Positions 53,966 through 64,000 of a stretch of 64,000 bases of DNA are shown one piece after another. This stretch comes from Lucinisca nassula (lineage: Eukaryota; Mollusca; Bivalvia; Lucinida; Lucinidae). The notes under the pieces are model-generated. The model worked only from the letters and a program-made list of their open reading frames with translations, was not told the origin of the DNA and did no database searches. The DNA lies in assembly GCA_963580285.1 (NCBI GenBank), contig OY757023.1:130108027-130172026 (forward strand), written 5' to 3'. Position 1 is the first letter of the stretch. Every line of letters begins with the position of its first letter. The position numbers were made by a program, and so were the translations under genes.

Positions 53966-55160
53966 GTTCAGTTAAATAAAGCAAATTCTGATACCGAGGC
54001 CCCGTTTTTGGATTTACATCTATCTATTGTAGATGGATTTGTTTCGTGCAAAATTTATGATAAACGCGATGACTTTGATTTTGAGATTGTAAATTTTCCT
54101 TTTTTGGATGGTGATGTTCCTCGTGCGCCATCCTATGGCGTTTATATTTCGCAATTAATTCGATTTGCTAGAGTGTGTAGTCATGTAACTGACTTCAACA
54201 CTCGTAATAAATTATTAACGGCTAAACTTCTTAATCAGGGTTATCGGTACCATAAACTACGCAAAGCCTTTTCAAAATTTTATAGACGCCATTCTGATTT
54301 AATTTCAAAATTCAATATTGGACTTAAATCTCTTCTGCAACAAGGTCTATCGGAACCCGAATTTTATGGTGACTTAGTATATAAATTCAGAAAAATATAT
54401 AACCGCAATGACTTCAGCACCCAATTTCGTAAAATCATTCTTCAATATAAAAAGATTGGGTACAACATGGATATTATACGACAGACTGCATGCATGGTAG
54501 TTAACCCAATCACGGTTGGCAACTTTGCTTCCCTCTTTAATTGCACGCCGGTGGGTCAGGCCTCAGATTCTATGACGGCTCCAACGTAAAGGCTTGAAAA
54601 TTGAAAATTAAAGAGATAATGTTGGTTGGTGCCTGATGCTCTGTCTCTGGTCGGGCTCATCGGAGTCTAACTGTTGGTTTTCTTTTGCTCCAGCATTTCA
54701 GTGGTTTCTTGCTGTCGAGTCCTCACCGTTGTCTCACCTCCGTGGTTCTTTGATTTTTGTGTTCACGGAGATGTTGCACTGATGAGTTAGGAGGCCTTCA
54801 TGCGGACTGAACAAATTATTTGTCTAAATCGCGACGGAAGTAAGGGCGAGGATTGTGGCCACGTAAAATCGATTTAAGCCCCCCAGTGGAAATCTTCCAC
54901 TGACCGTTCCAAGGCGGCTCTTCTGTGGCGATTTATTTATGTTGTTGTTTGTTACTTACTGTGTGTATCACTTGTGTCTTTCAATTTTGGATGGCCATAT
55001 GGCCATTTTGTGGGAAAGTAACTGTCCATATGGCCTTCCTTTGTTTAGGTTTCCATTATGGTCTGGTCGCAAATGTTTGTATTTCTTTCCCTTTGGTGTC
55101 TTTTATGGATGGAGTAAGTTAATTGTATCAATTCCTGATCTTTGTTTTACTTCTACTTTG
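53966..55160 (+). pseudogene. Naiad-like RT copy 5 with 3' tail
   Basis: A 5'-truncated copy starting after YLDDLL, at QLNKAN. The frame 54008-54589 is open (MDLHLSIVDGFVSCKIYDKR to CTPVGQASDSMTAPT) and ends with the usual TAA. The tail is 54590-55160. The catalytic box is missing, so it is inactive, but its sequence is very close to 12296-13713 and 32014-33493, which suggests a recent origin. Confidence 0.85.
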
Positions 55161-55640
55161 AGGACTCGACAGCATACACCAACAGAATTGCTGGAGCAAA
55201 AGAAAACCAACAGTTAGACTCCGAGGATCCCGACCAAAGATGGTGCATCAGGCGCCAACCAACATAAAGAATACTATAATAAAAAAGTAAAATTCTATTT
55301 ATGTTTTACGCTGGAACCGTCATATAATATTAAGCCCGACCCACCGGTGTGCAATCAAAGAGAGAAGCAAAGTTGCCAACCGTGATTGGATTAACCACCA
55401 TGCATGTAGTCTGTTTTATAACATTTATTTGTGCCCAATCTTTATATATCGACGAACGATTTTACGAAATTTGGTACTAAAGTCATTACAGACATGTATT
55501 TTTCTAAATTTATATACTAAGCCACCATAGAATTCGGGTTCCGATAGGCCTTGTTGCACAAGTGTTTTAAGTCCAACATCGAATTTTGAAACCCAATCAG
55601 AATGACGTCAATAAAACTTACAAAATGCTTTAAGGTCTGT
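55161..55640 (-). pseudogene. Naiad tail scrap and RT C-terminal fragment
   Basis: A short minus-strand tail piece to 55265, then RT C-terminal sequence (55305-55640) with stops. It faces the previous copy. Confidence 0.7.
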
Positions 55641-56020
55641 TGTTTCATGTTTGTGTTTCTTTCCATTTGGTGTCTCTGATGGGAGCTGTATGTTAATTGA
55701 ATCGATTCCTTATCATTGCCTCCACTTCTATTTTGAACGGTCAGTGAAACGAATTACATTGGGAGGCTTAAAAGACTCCCTCTATCTTTTATATAATGTA
55801 AGGAATGCTTTTTACACTTCTGAAGAGCATAAAAATTATAATTTATTGTCATGTCAGAAAGTGTGGGAAGCTCTCACCTTCCTACTTCCGACAATATTTA
55901 CATAAGATTTGGTTGTAAGTTATTTAGACAAGGTGTGGGTATTTCGATGGTTCAGATTACGCACCCATTGTGGCTGATCTGTTCTTGTTTTGTTATGAAA
56001 GAGACTTATTGTGGTTTGTC

Positions 56021-56110
<90 letters not shown>

Positions 56111-56324
56111 TGTGTTGCTTACGTTTTTTTTTTTTTTCGATAGCCAATTGGCAATTTTTCGGAAAAGTAATACTCGTTTTGGCTCTCTGCTATACATCTT
56201 TCTATTAGGGTCTTGCTATTTCATGTTTGTGTTTATTTCCATTTGGTGTCTCTTATGGGCGCTTTGGGTTAATTGTATCGATTCCGGATCATTTCCGTCA
56301 CTTCTCTTTAGCAGAGTGAATAAG
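55641..56324 (+). pseudogene. Naiad tail, RT fragment, microsatellite
   Basis: Tail end 55641-55735, then an RT stretch (55780-56010: YNVRNAFYTSEEHKNYN, VWEALTFLL, FVMKETY frame remnants). This is joined to a tail piece in which TTTGTCTTTG has expanded into a (TG)n run (56023-56115). It ends TCACTTCTCTTTA near 56310. Confidence 0.7.
56023..56115. repeat. (TG)n microsatellite
   Basis: About 45 TG units with one TA interruption near 56102. It lies inside a Naiad tail at the point where other copies have a short TG-rich stretch. Confidence 0.93.
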
Positions 56325-57104
56325 TTGAAACATATACACTCTATAAGAAGGACGCCGAAGAACGTTGCCATCAAAAAGGAAATTAACAGTAGTAAAATCA
56401 AAATCAAAACCATTTCGTTGATAATACTTGTTGAAGAACGTATTACATCATCTATAGATAAACTCAAATCCGAAAATGGTGCTTCGGTATCAGAGACATC
56501 AGCCGTATTTAACTTATATACCTTCATTTCCCATATGTTCGAAATGAAGGTTATTGTCTGGATACCTAGAGGTAGAATAATGTCAGCTTGATTTTCACAT
56601 GAAATATAACAAGGAGTCTCTCTGGCAGCGAAATAGAAACTAACCAGCTACCGGGGAGCACAATTATTTCCCATCGAAATGCAAACAGTGTGTCAATACA
56701 GTTTAGATCCGTATATGATAAAGATATTGCCAAAAGAAATTGAAGTGTGTTTATCCGTATAGAATAAAGATATTGCCAAAAGAAATTGAAGTGTGTTCAT
56801 GTCTGATAAGCTTTCTTTTGGCTTTGCGTTAATTGTATCGATTCCTGATCATGGCCGTCATTTCTATTTTGTATATATTAATTCGGCAGTACATCATACA
56901 CCAGTAGAACGTAATTACCTTAAGTCTTCTTAAATGCACCAATTTTGTACATCGATATATAGCATTCTGGACAAAATTTAAATGCCTTGCCAGCAATAAA
57001 ACATGTAAGGTATATCTAAATATACACCATAGTAAACTTCTTTAAAACATCTTTCATTACTTTCGACCACCACTGAACGTTCCAAATTATTAACTTCATG
57101 TTTT
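56325..57104 (-). pseudogene. Diverged Naiad RT fragment
   Basis: A minus-strand piece with SDTEAPFSDLSLSIDD (56440-56510), equivalent to SDTEAPFLDLHLSIVDG, and RT sequence back to about 56760. A tail end (TTGTATCGATTCCTGATCAT) lies at 56832-56875 on plus. 56880-57104 has nothing I recognise. Confidence 0.6.
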
Positions 57105-57220
57105 ACTGCCATCACAAACATGTGATTCAATATTGCGACAAAGTCTTTGAAAGATCAGGGAGAAATCTGTTTTGATCTATAATGAAGTGTTACATAAATT
57201 GAAATCCAGACGTGTTCATG
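57105..57220 (+). pseudogene. Naiad RT scrap
   Basis: Codons match TAIKTHVIKYCDKVFERSGR, then NLF and a TGA in place of the W of LFWSIK. It ends at KLKSRR-like sequence. Confidence 0.65.
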
Positions 57221-57224
57221 CTTT

Positions 57225-57735
57225 TACAGAAGTAGAGGCAATGACCAGGAATCGATACAATTAACCCACAGCTCCCATCAGAGACACCAAAGGGAATGAA
57301 ACACACACATGAAGCAACAGACCCAAACGGAAACACCAAGAGCGGAAAGCCAAAAGGACAGTTACTTTCCCACAAAATGGCCAAAAGCTATCCAAAATAA
57401 AATAATATAAGCGACACAAACACCCAAAGACAAGCCATAACAAAAATAAACCGAGACAGAAGAACCGCCTTGGAATGGGCAGCGGAAACGAATTCCACTG
57501 GGGGCTTAAATCGATTTTACGTGGCCACATTCCTCGCTCTTACTTCCGTAGCGATTAAGACAAATAATTTGGTCAGTCCGCATGAAGGCATCCTAACTCA
57601 TCAGTGCAACATCTCCGTGAACACAAAAAACCAAACAACCTCAGAGTTGAAACAACGGTGAGGACTCGACAGCAAGAAACAAAAGAAATGCTGGAGCAAA
57701 AGAAAACCAACAGTTAGACCCCAATGGGCCCGACC
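57225..57735 (-). mobile_element. Naiad-like 3' tail
   Basis: A nearly complete minus-strand tail from AGAAGTAGAGGCAATGACC to the GGTCGGGCCCATTGGGG region. Confidence 0.75.
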
Positions 57736-58375
57736 AGTATGTCTACTTATGAATTTTCCATCCTTTATACTACACTTCCTCAAAATCTAAAAAAGAAAAG
57801 AAAAGAAAAATAATGAAGACTCCCTCTATCTTGCATGTAATCTTGCATGTAATGTCGGAAATGCGTTTTACCATATCTGAGGCACATACAATTATACTTT
57901 ATGGTCATGTCAGAAAGTGTGTGAAGCTCTCATCGCTTTTACTTTACAATATTTACATAAGATTTGGTACAAAGTGTGAGAACGAATTGCGTACCCCTTC
58001 TGTCTGATCTGTTCTTGTTTTGTTATGAAAGGGACTTCATGATGACGCTTTCCGTTAACAACCAATCTGAAATCATTAAAGCCTTTAGCTCGACTTCTAG
58101 ATATTTGGATGATGTATTAAATATTGACAGTACCTATTTTGAACAGCCAGATGTACCCAACAGAAGTTCGGTTACATAAAGTTCTTGTGATATCGAGGCC
58201 TTGTTTTTTGGATTTACATCTATCTATACTAGATGGTCTTGTTTCCTGCAAAATGTATGATAAACGCGATGATTTTGATTTTGAGATTGTAAATATTCCT
58301 TTCCTTGATATCGATGATCCTCGTGCGGCATCCTAACTGACTTCAACACTCGTAATAAATTGTTAGCTGCTAAAC
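57736..58375 (+). pseudogene. Naiad RT fragment
   Basis: Recognisable as STYEFSILYTTLPQNL-like, then LACNVGNAF, LLSDLFLFCYERDFMMTLSV and YLDDVLN in 57964-58179, FLDLHLSILDGLVSCKMYDK in 58124-58336. Frameshifts between blocks. Confidence 0.8.
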
Positions 58376-58379
58376 TTCT

Positions 58380-59770
58380 TAATCAGGGTTCTTCTGTCGC
58401 GGTTTAATTTTGCTATGGATTGTCTTTGGGTGATTGTGTAGCTTATTTTATTTTATTTTGGATAGCCTATTGGTCATTTTGTGGGAAAGTAACTGTCCGT
58501 TTGGCTTCCCGCTGTTGATGTTCAATTAGGGTCTGTAGTTTCCTGTTTGTGTTTCTTTCCCTTTGGTGTCTCTGATGGGAGCTGTGGGTTGATTGTAACG
58601 ATTCCTGATCATCGCCTCCACTTCTATTTTTCCAAACTGTCTGTCAGGGTTCTGTCGCGTTTTAGTTTTTGTTATGGTTTGTCTTTGATTGTTTGTATTG
58701 CTTATATTATTTTGTTTTGGATAGCCAATTGGGCATTTTGTGGGCAAGTAACTGTCCTTTTGGCTTTCCGCTATTGATGTTTCAATAAGGGTGTGTTGGT
58801 TCATGTTTATGTTTCTTTACCTTTTGTTTCTCTGATGGGAGCTGTGGTTTAATTGTATCGATTCCTGATCATTGCCTTCACTTCTATTTTCCATAAACAC
58901 GAATAGCCTTTTCAAAATGTTATATATGCCATTTGGATTTAAGTTCAAAATTCTATGTTAGACTTAAATCTTTTCTGCAACAAGGTCTGTCGGAACCTTA
59001 ATTTTATTGTGACTTTAGAATATAAAGTCAGAAAATTATATAATTGCAATGATGTCAGCACCCGATTCCGGAAAATCATTCGTCGATATTAAAAGGTTAG
59101 GAACAACATTTGGCAACTTTGCTTCCCGCTTTAATTGCACACCGGTGGGTCGCTCCTCAGATTCCATGACGGTCCAGCGTAAAGGCTTACTGAGAATTAG
59201 AGAGGATCTAATTTATGTATTGATGGTTGGTGTCTGATGCTCTGTCTCTTGTCGGACCCATTGGAGTCTTACTGTTGGTATTATTTTGCTCCAGCACTTC
59301 AGTTGTTTCTTGCTGTCGAGTCCTCAACGTTGTTTCATCTCTGTTTTTTTTCATTTTTGTGTTCTCGGAGATGTTGCACTAATGAGTAAGGAGCCTTCAT
59401 GCGGACTAAACACATTATGTGTCTACATCGCGGCGGAAGTAAAGGCGAGGATTGCAGCCGCGTAAAATCGATTTAAGCCCCCCCCCCCCCCCCGCAATGG
59501 AAGTGGCTCACTGACATTTCCAATGCGGTTCTTCTGTTGCGGCTTTTTTGTTATGGTTTGTTTTCAGTGTGAGTATCGTTTATATGTTTTTGTTTTGGAT
59601 AGCCAATTCACCATTTTGTAGAAAAGTGACTGTCCTTTTGGCTTCCCGCTATTGGTGTTACCATTAGGGTCTAGTTTGTTCATGTTTGAGTTTTTCCCCT
59701 TTGTTGTTTCTGACTGGAGCTGTAGGTTAATTGCATCGATTTCTGATTATTGCCTTCGCCTCTATTTTTT
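58380..59770 (+). pseudogene. Tandem Naiad tails and RT end
   Basis: Tail 58385-58645, a second tail 58650-58890, RT C-terminal scrap 58892-59170 (GQASDSMTVPT-equivalent with indels), and a tail 59171-59770 with a C run at 59476-59494. Head-to-tail repetition of tails is visible. Confidence 0.7.
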
Positions 59771-60030
59771 ATATTTAAACGTGCTTTATTTTTTACTTAC
59801 TGCTGATATTCATCAGAATCGCTTCGATACAATAAATAAATAAATAAATAAATAAATAGCACTAATAAAAATATATTGTTGTTTTACCTGAATGCAACCG
59901 CATTATCTCTGTGTCATTGAATCTATAGATGGAGCTTTCACGAACATATTATAAAATTGTATTCGTAAAAATGTATTACCTTTAAGAGCACCGACACTGA
60001 CAAAATCAATAATAATGTTTATAAAAGACG
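59771..60030. other. No gene; (AAAT)n run
   Basis: An (AAAT)n run at about 59830-59858; nothing else identified. Confidence 0.6.
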
Positions 60031-60455
60031 GCTTTTTAATAGCAGGCCGTCATGTGGACTGCAAAAATTGTTTGTCTAAATCGCGATGGAAGTAAGGGCG
60101 ACGATTGCGGCCAAGGAAAATCGATTTAACCCCCCCCCCCCCACACACACACACACACACCCCCACACACACACACCTGAAGTGGAATTTGTGTCACTGA
60201 CCATTCCAAGGCGGGTTTTCTGTCACGGTTTATTTTTGTTATTGTTTGTCTTGTTTATGTGTTTTTTGCTTTGTATAGGCAATTAGCCAGTTTGTGGGAA
60301 AGATCCTGTCCTTCTGGCTTTCCCCTATTGGTAGAACCGCTGGTGTTTCCATTAGGGTCTAGTTATTTCATGTTTGTGCTTCTTTTTTACTTTTGGTGTC
60401 TCTAATGGGAGTGCGGGTTAATTGTATCGATTCCTGATCATTGCATTCACTTCAT
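60030..60455 (+). mobile_element. Naiad-like 3' tail
   Basis: A plus-strand tail containing a C run and a (CA)n run at 60130-60177, ending CATTCACTTCATGTTTTC. Confidence 0.7.
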
Positions 60456-60514
60456 GTTTTCATTTAAACATATAGCACCATGGAAACAAGTCCGTAAAAC
60501 GAACACCCATCTCA

Positions 60515-60765
60515 AAATAGAACTGAAAGCAATGATCACGAATCGATACAATCAACCAATAGCTCCCATCAGAGACAAAAAAGGCAAAGAAACACAAACA
60601 TGAAACAAACGACCCTAATGGAAACAGCAATAGCGGAAAACGAAACGGACAGTTACTTTCCCACAAGATGGCCAACTGGCTATCCAAAATAAAATAATAT
60701 AAGCAACAAAACGACCCAAAGACAGACCATAACAAACATAAACCACAACAGAATAACCGCCTTGG
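60515..60765 (-). mobile_element. Naiad-like 3' tail
   Basis: A minus-strand tail facing the previous plus-strand one, from AAATAGAACTGAAAGCAATG to GAATAACCGCCTTGGAACGG. Confidence 0.7.
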
Positions 60766-60842
60766 AACGGGATCTGGTGTACTCTGATCAGCGAATGCAT
60801 TACACATTTCACATGGTAGCGTTTCAACAGTTTACATGATCC

Positions 60843-61610
60843 CTTGGGTATGCGCAAGCTAACAGCCCTTTGGGTCCCGAAATTGATTAGCGACGACCAA
60901 ATGGCAACCGAAGCATCAGTATGCAGAGCATTGTTGAAGCCGCTTAAATCAAAGGAAGATGATTTTCTTTCACGTCTGTTGAAAGCAGATGAGACCTTGG
61001 TCCATTATTATGAGCCAGAGAATAAAACTCAAAGTCAACAATGGGTAGGGCCGGGGTCTCTGAGGCCAAAGAAATTCAAAACGTAACCATCTGCTGGCAT
61101 GGTGATGGCAACTGTATTTTTGGACGCTGAAGGCGTTATTATGTGGAACTTTCTAGTAAAGAAAGGTAAAATAACAGGTGCGTATTATGCAAATTTGCTT
61201 AACAACTGAGAAACCGTGAAAAACGCCTTGGTAAACTATCCAAAGGGATTCTGCTCCAGCATGACAATGCAAGAGTCCACCCTTGCGAAATTGCAAAAGA
61301 TGCTGTTGAGCGGAATGGGTACGAGCTAATACCGCATCCGCCTATTCTCCGGACTTACCTCCTAGTGACTATTACCTATTTCCAAACTTGAAAAGGGATA
61401 TCCGTTCAAGTCATTTCCGGTCAAACGAAGAAGTTGTAGCGGCAGTTGAGGAGTGGGTCGGAGATAAGGTCCCTGGTTTCTTCAGTTATAGGCTGATGGC
61501 ACTGGTGGTACAGCGTTGATCCAAGTGTATCCTTCTAGAGGGCAATTTCATGTACGTTGATAAAGAAGATATCGATCTCACCCCAAAAAATTTGGGCCGT
61601 TTTGTATTGA
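60843..61610 (+). pseudogene. Mariner transposase fragment 3
   Basis: A different mariner lineage from the first two. It opens GMRKLTALWVPKLISDDQMA and then DDFLSRLLKADETLVHYYEP, where the first Asp sits in ADET rather than GDE. After a stop near 61084 other frames read GKVMATVFLDAEGVIMWNF-like, LQHDNARVHPCEIA, and PHPPYSPDLPPSDYYLFPNL, giving the second and third Asp (D,D34D type). The N-terminal DNA-binding half is missing and no inverted ends were found. Confidence 0.82.
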
Positions 61611-61622
61611 CATGCCCTCGTA

Positions 61623-61906
61623 AATTACGAGAACACGCCTGTACAAATACATTGTAAATTTTACCGCCGTAAAAATGAAAAATTTAAGATGAAAAATGTT
61701 GATATTTTTCTCATATCTGCTCAAAATATAGATTGTGAGTACTCGCTAGAACCGCCTCATCGAGGCGGTTCTAACGAATACTCATAATCTATATTGTAGA
61801 GCAGAAATAAGAAAAAATAAGGTTAACCCCTGTAAACCCCAGTTTTACAAGTATATAAATGTGGGGTTCGAGGGGGTCAAAATTGTAAAGACATGTTTTT
61901 GTGATG
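61623..61906. mobile_element. Hairpin MITE, family A
   Basis: From AATTACGAGAACACGCC to TTTTTGTGATG, with an almost perfect core (61720-61800). Confidence 0.85.
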
Positions 61907-61959
61907 AGCTAATTTGCCCACCCCCCCAAAAAAAGTGTGTTGTAGTCTCCGTTACGATT

Positions 61960-62167
61960 TCACACCCGTGCAATATAATGCATTTAATCGCATCTCAAAA
62001 ATGGCTGAAAATCGGTTAATTTTTTCTTATTTCTGCTCTAAAATATAGGTTGTGGGTACTCGTAAGAACCGCCTCGAAACAATAAAACTATCAAAAAAAT
62101 TTCGTCGGAAATTTTTCATTTTTCGGCGGTAAAATTTGCAGTGTAATTCAATATAGGTATCGTAATG
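61960..62167. mobile_element. Chimeric B/A hairpin element
   Basis: The left part follows family B (CACCCGTGCAATATAATGCA). The right part follows family A (TTTTTCGGCGGTAAAATTTG then GGTATCGTAATG). The core is cut at the loop. Confidence 0.6.
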
Positions 62168-62414
62168 AGAATTTAGGTACTTCTAGAGGCGGTCCAAAAT
62201 GAACACTTGAAATCTACGATCGCATGTATTTGTGGCATTAATAAAACATCGCAGATTTTCCCGTGAATAATAAAAGCATTAACAACACTGGTGTGTCGAT
62301 TGTCTGTGGAGCGTCGGCTGAGACATAGTCCTTAACGGCGACTCGACAATTTCGTTTATTCTAACATTTATACTGTTTGCCAGTAGTATAGAGCAGCCGC
62401 CGCGTTCTGTGTCT

Positions 62415-62592
62415 ATCACGAAAACACGCCTGTATATTTTTTACCCCCTTAAATCCCGGTTTTATATAGTGAAACTGGTTTTTTTAGGGATATATATTTT
62501 TTCTTCTTATTTCTGCTAAAAAAACATAGATTTCGGGTACTCGTTAGAACCTCGTTAGAACCAACTCGATGCGGTTCTAACGATTTCCCAAA
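62415..62592. mobile_element. Hairpin MITE, family A, left part
   Basis: It starts CTATCACGAAAACACGCC and stops just after the core, where another A copy starts. The core contains a local CTCGTTAGAAC duplication. 62168-62414 is unassigned. Confidence 0.75.
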
Positions 62593-62593
62593 A

Positions 62594-62993
62594 CATCACG
62601 AAAACACGCCTTTAGGTTTCCATTATGGTCTGGTCGCTTCATGTTTGTGTTTCTTTCCCTTTGGTGTCTTTGATGGGTGGAGAAGGTTAATTGTATCGAT
62701 TCCTGATCTTTGTTTTACTTCTACTTTTTTATAATTATGACCCCCTTGGACCCCACCTTTATACAGTAAAACTGGGGTTTACAGAGGTAAACCTTATTGT
62801 TCTTATTTCTGCTGTAAAATATAGATTGTAGGTACGCGTTAGAAACGCCTCGATGAGGCGGTTCTAACGTGGGCCCACAATCTTTATTTTTTTTAACAGA
62901 AATAAGAAAAATATCACACTTCGTCATCTTAAAATTTTCGTTTATTCGGCGGTAAAATATACAATATGTTTGTATAGGCGTGTTTTCGTAATG
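62594..62993. mobile_element. Hairpin MITE, family A, with Naiad tail inside
   Basis: It starts CATCACGAAAACACGCC and ends GGCGTGTTTTCGTAATG. A Naiad tail piece (62613-62727) splits the left terminal region; the element resumes TTATAATTATGACCCCC. Confidence 0.82.
62613..62727 (+). mobile_element. Naiad-like tail, 115 bp, inside MITE
   Basis: A very short 5'-truncated tail, AGGTTTCCATTATGGTCTGG to ACTTCTACTTT. It marks the true 3' end of the retroelement. Confidence 0.82.
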
Positions 62994-63055
62994 CTATGTT
63001 TTGAGCAGAAATATGAAAAATATCAGAATTGTTTATCTGAACATTGTCATGTTTT

Positions 63056-63335
63056 TATTACGATAACACATCCGTGCGATGTAGTGCATTTTTCGAACCT
63101 CATAAAAGGTATTTTTTTCTGAAAAATATTTGTGATATTTTCCTTATTTCTGCTCCAAACATAGGTTTTGGGTGCTCGTTAGAACCGCCTATTTGAGGCG
63201 GTTCTAACGAGTACCCACAACCTATGTTTTGGAGCAGAAATAAGGAAAATAATGTTTACCCACGTAAACCCCAGTTTTCTCTATATAAAGTGGGGTTTAG
63301 GGGGGTCTTAATTTCACGGACTTGTTCACGTCATG
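63056..63335. mobile_element. Hairpin MITE, family B
   Basis: The best B copy: left end TATTACGATAACACATCCGTG, perfect core arms 63163-63237, right end GGACTTGTTCACGTCATG. An A-type right end (AATAGGCATGTTTTCTTAATG) follows at 63336-63384. Confidence 0.88.
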
Positions 63336-63384
63336 TGGTGGCAAAATTTTCTGTATATATTTTAATAGGCATGTTTTCTTAATG

Positions 63385-63652
63385 CCAAACACATGTTCCG
63401 AGTTAGTGTTTTACAATAAGCTTCTTTTACAAAGCACGTCTCAATGACAACATAAGCGAGACTATTATCTATAAATAACCGTTACCTGGATTTCCTACAA
63501 TCAGTGATAGTCACGTGGACATCAGAAATGTAACTGTGGGTTGACTAACAAACACTCGAAACAAAAACTAAGTTTCAGCCATGGATTAGGAAAACTTGTC
63601 CATTAGAAATAATGGCGTCCAACATGGTTTCAGAAATGACAAATGTTAAGCA
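63385..63652. other. Nothing recognised
   Basis: No ORF or repeat identified here. Confidence 0.5.
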
Positions 63653-63893
63653 AAATTACGAAAACACGCCTGTTTGAATAAAGTGATATTTTTACCCCTC
63701 CCCCCCCCCCCCCAAAAAAAAAAAAATGAAACTTTTCTAATGAAGAATCGGCGAGGCGATTGTAACGAGTACCCACAATCTATGTTTTTGAGCAGAAATA
63801 AGAAAAACTAATGTATACCCCTTAAACCCCAGTTTTGCTATATAAAAGTGGGGTTTGAGGGGATCAAAATTATATAGGCGTGTTTTCGCGATG
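63653..63893. mobile_element. Hairpin MITE, family A
   Basis: From AATTACGAAAACACGCC to GGCGTGTTTTCGCGATG, with a C-run/A-run expansion (63696-63727) and a deletion of the left core arm. Confidence 0.8.
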
Positions 63894-64000
63894 AAAAGTG
63901 TAATATCTTTCTTATTTTTGCTTTCAACTTAGACCGTTTGCTCAATGAGTCGCTTCTAACGAGTACCCACAATCTATGTTTTTGAGCACAAATAAGGCAG
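63894..64000. mobile_element. Hairpin-element core at window end
   Basis: It holds TTCTTATTTTTGC, one core arm and AACGAGTACCCACAATCTAT; cut by the window edge. Confidence 0.65.

Noticed and set aside
55851..56591. 246-codon frame with a long Cys-Val run
   Set aside because: The run is the (TG)n microsatellite and the rest joins pieces of Naiad RT and tail in the wrong frame.

Overview
The window looks like a repeat-saturated stretch of an animal genome, most likely a bivalve mollusc (a clam). This is an inference from element content: Naiad-type Penelope-like retroelements carrying in-frame UGA codons (a state described in clams and spiders), hammerhead-ribozyme retrozymes, mollusc-style tRNA-derived SINEs, and the GCGCA hairpin repeats familiar from bivalves. 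I see no complete host gene, no rRNA and no stand-alone tRNA gene. Two short stretches (5896-5965 and 47206-47266) could be first coding exons of host genes.

The dominant family is a Naiad-like retroelement with N-terminal GIY-YIG endonuclease, a CxC linker and a C-terminal reverse transcriptase (RT) with a YLDD box, followed by a conserved non-coding 3' tail of about 570 bp. The best copy is on the minus strand at 36804-40130. A second copy (24090-27638) keeps the GIY-YIG start. In both, the reading frame is broken at shared sites by TGA and never by TAA or TAG, and three of the four sites fall where relatives have cysteine. Dozens of 5'-truncated copies, solo tails and inverted tail pairs fill 1-1912, 9019-9948, 12296-13713, 28534-29625, 31202-42655 and 47440-60765.

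The second theme is a group of short hairpin elements, called A and B here. They share an inner palindrome of about 110 bp but have different terminal inverted repeats (CATYACGAAAACACGCC in A; CATCACGATAACAAGTCCGTG-like in B). About 25 copies are spread over the window, densest at 61623-64000.

Other contents are one nearly complete but mutated Ty3/gypsy element with 148-bp LTRs (13910-18657), three decayed mariner transposons (3727-5064, 7080-8389, 60843-61610), LINE fragments (9975-11456, 20307-21110), two SINE families, a retrozyme with two canonical hammerheads (26172-26667), two Helentron-like elements with internal tandem repeats (20108-22640, 42752-46034), an unassigned 4.2-kb element with 16-bp terminal inverted repeats (31292-35526), a 70-bp satellite (29936-31201) and a 1-kb TG/ATGC microsatellite (48186-49200).

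Nesting gives a relative chronology. The gypsy element split an A hairpin. A mariner sits in a SINE that sits in a B element. A Naiad split a hammerhead that had itself split an older Naiad. The first Naiad copy (277-1912) carries a dense one-directional A-to-G mutation tract that resembles RNA editing fixed into DNA.
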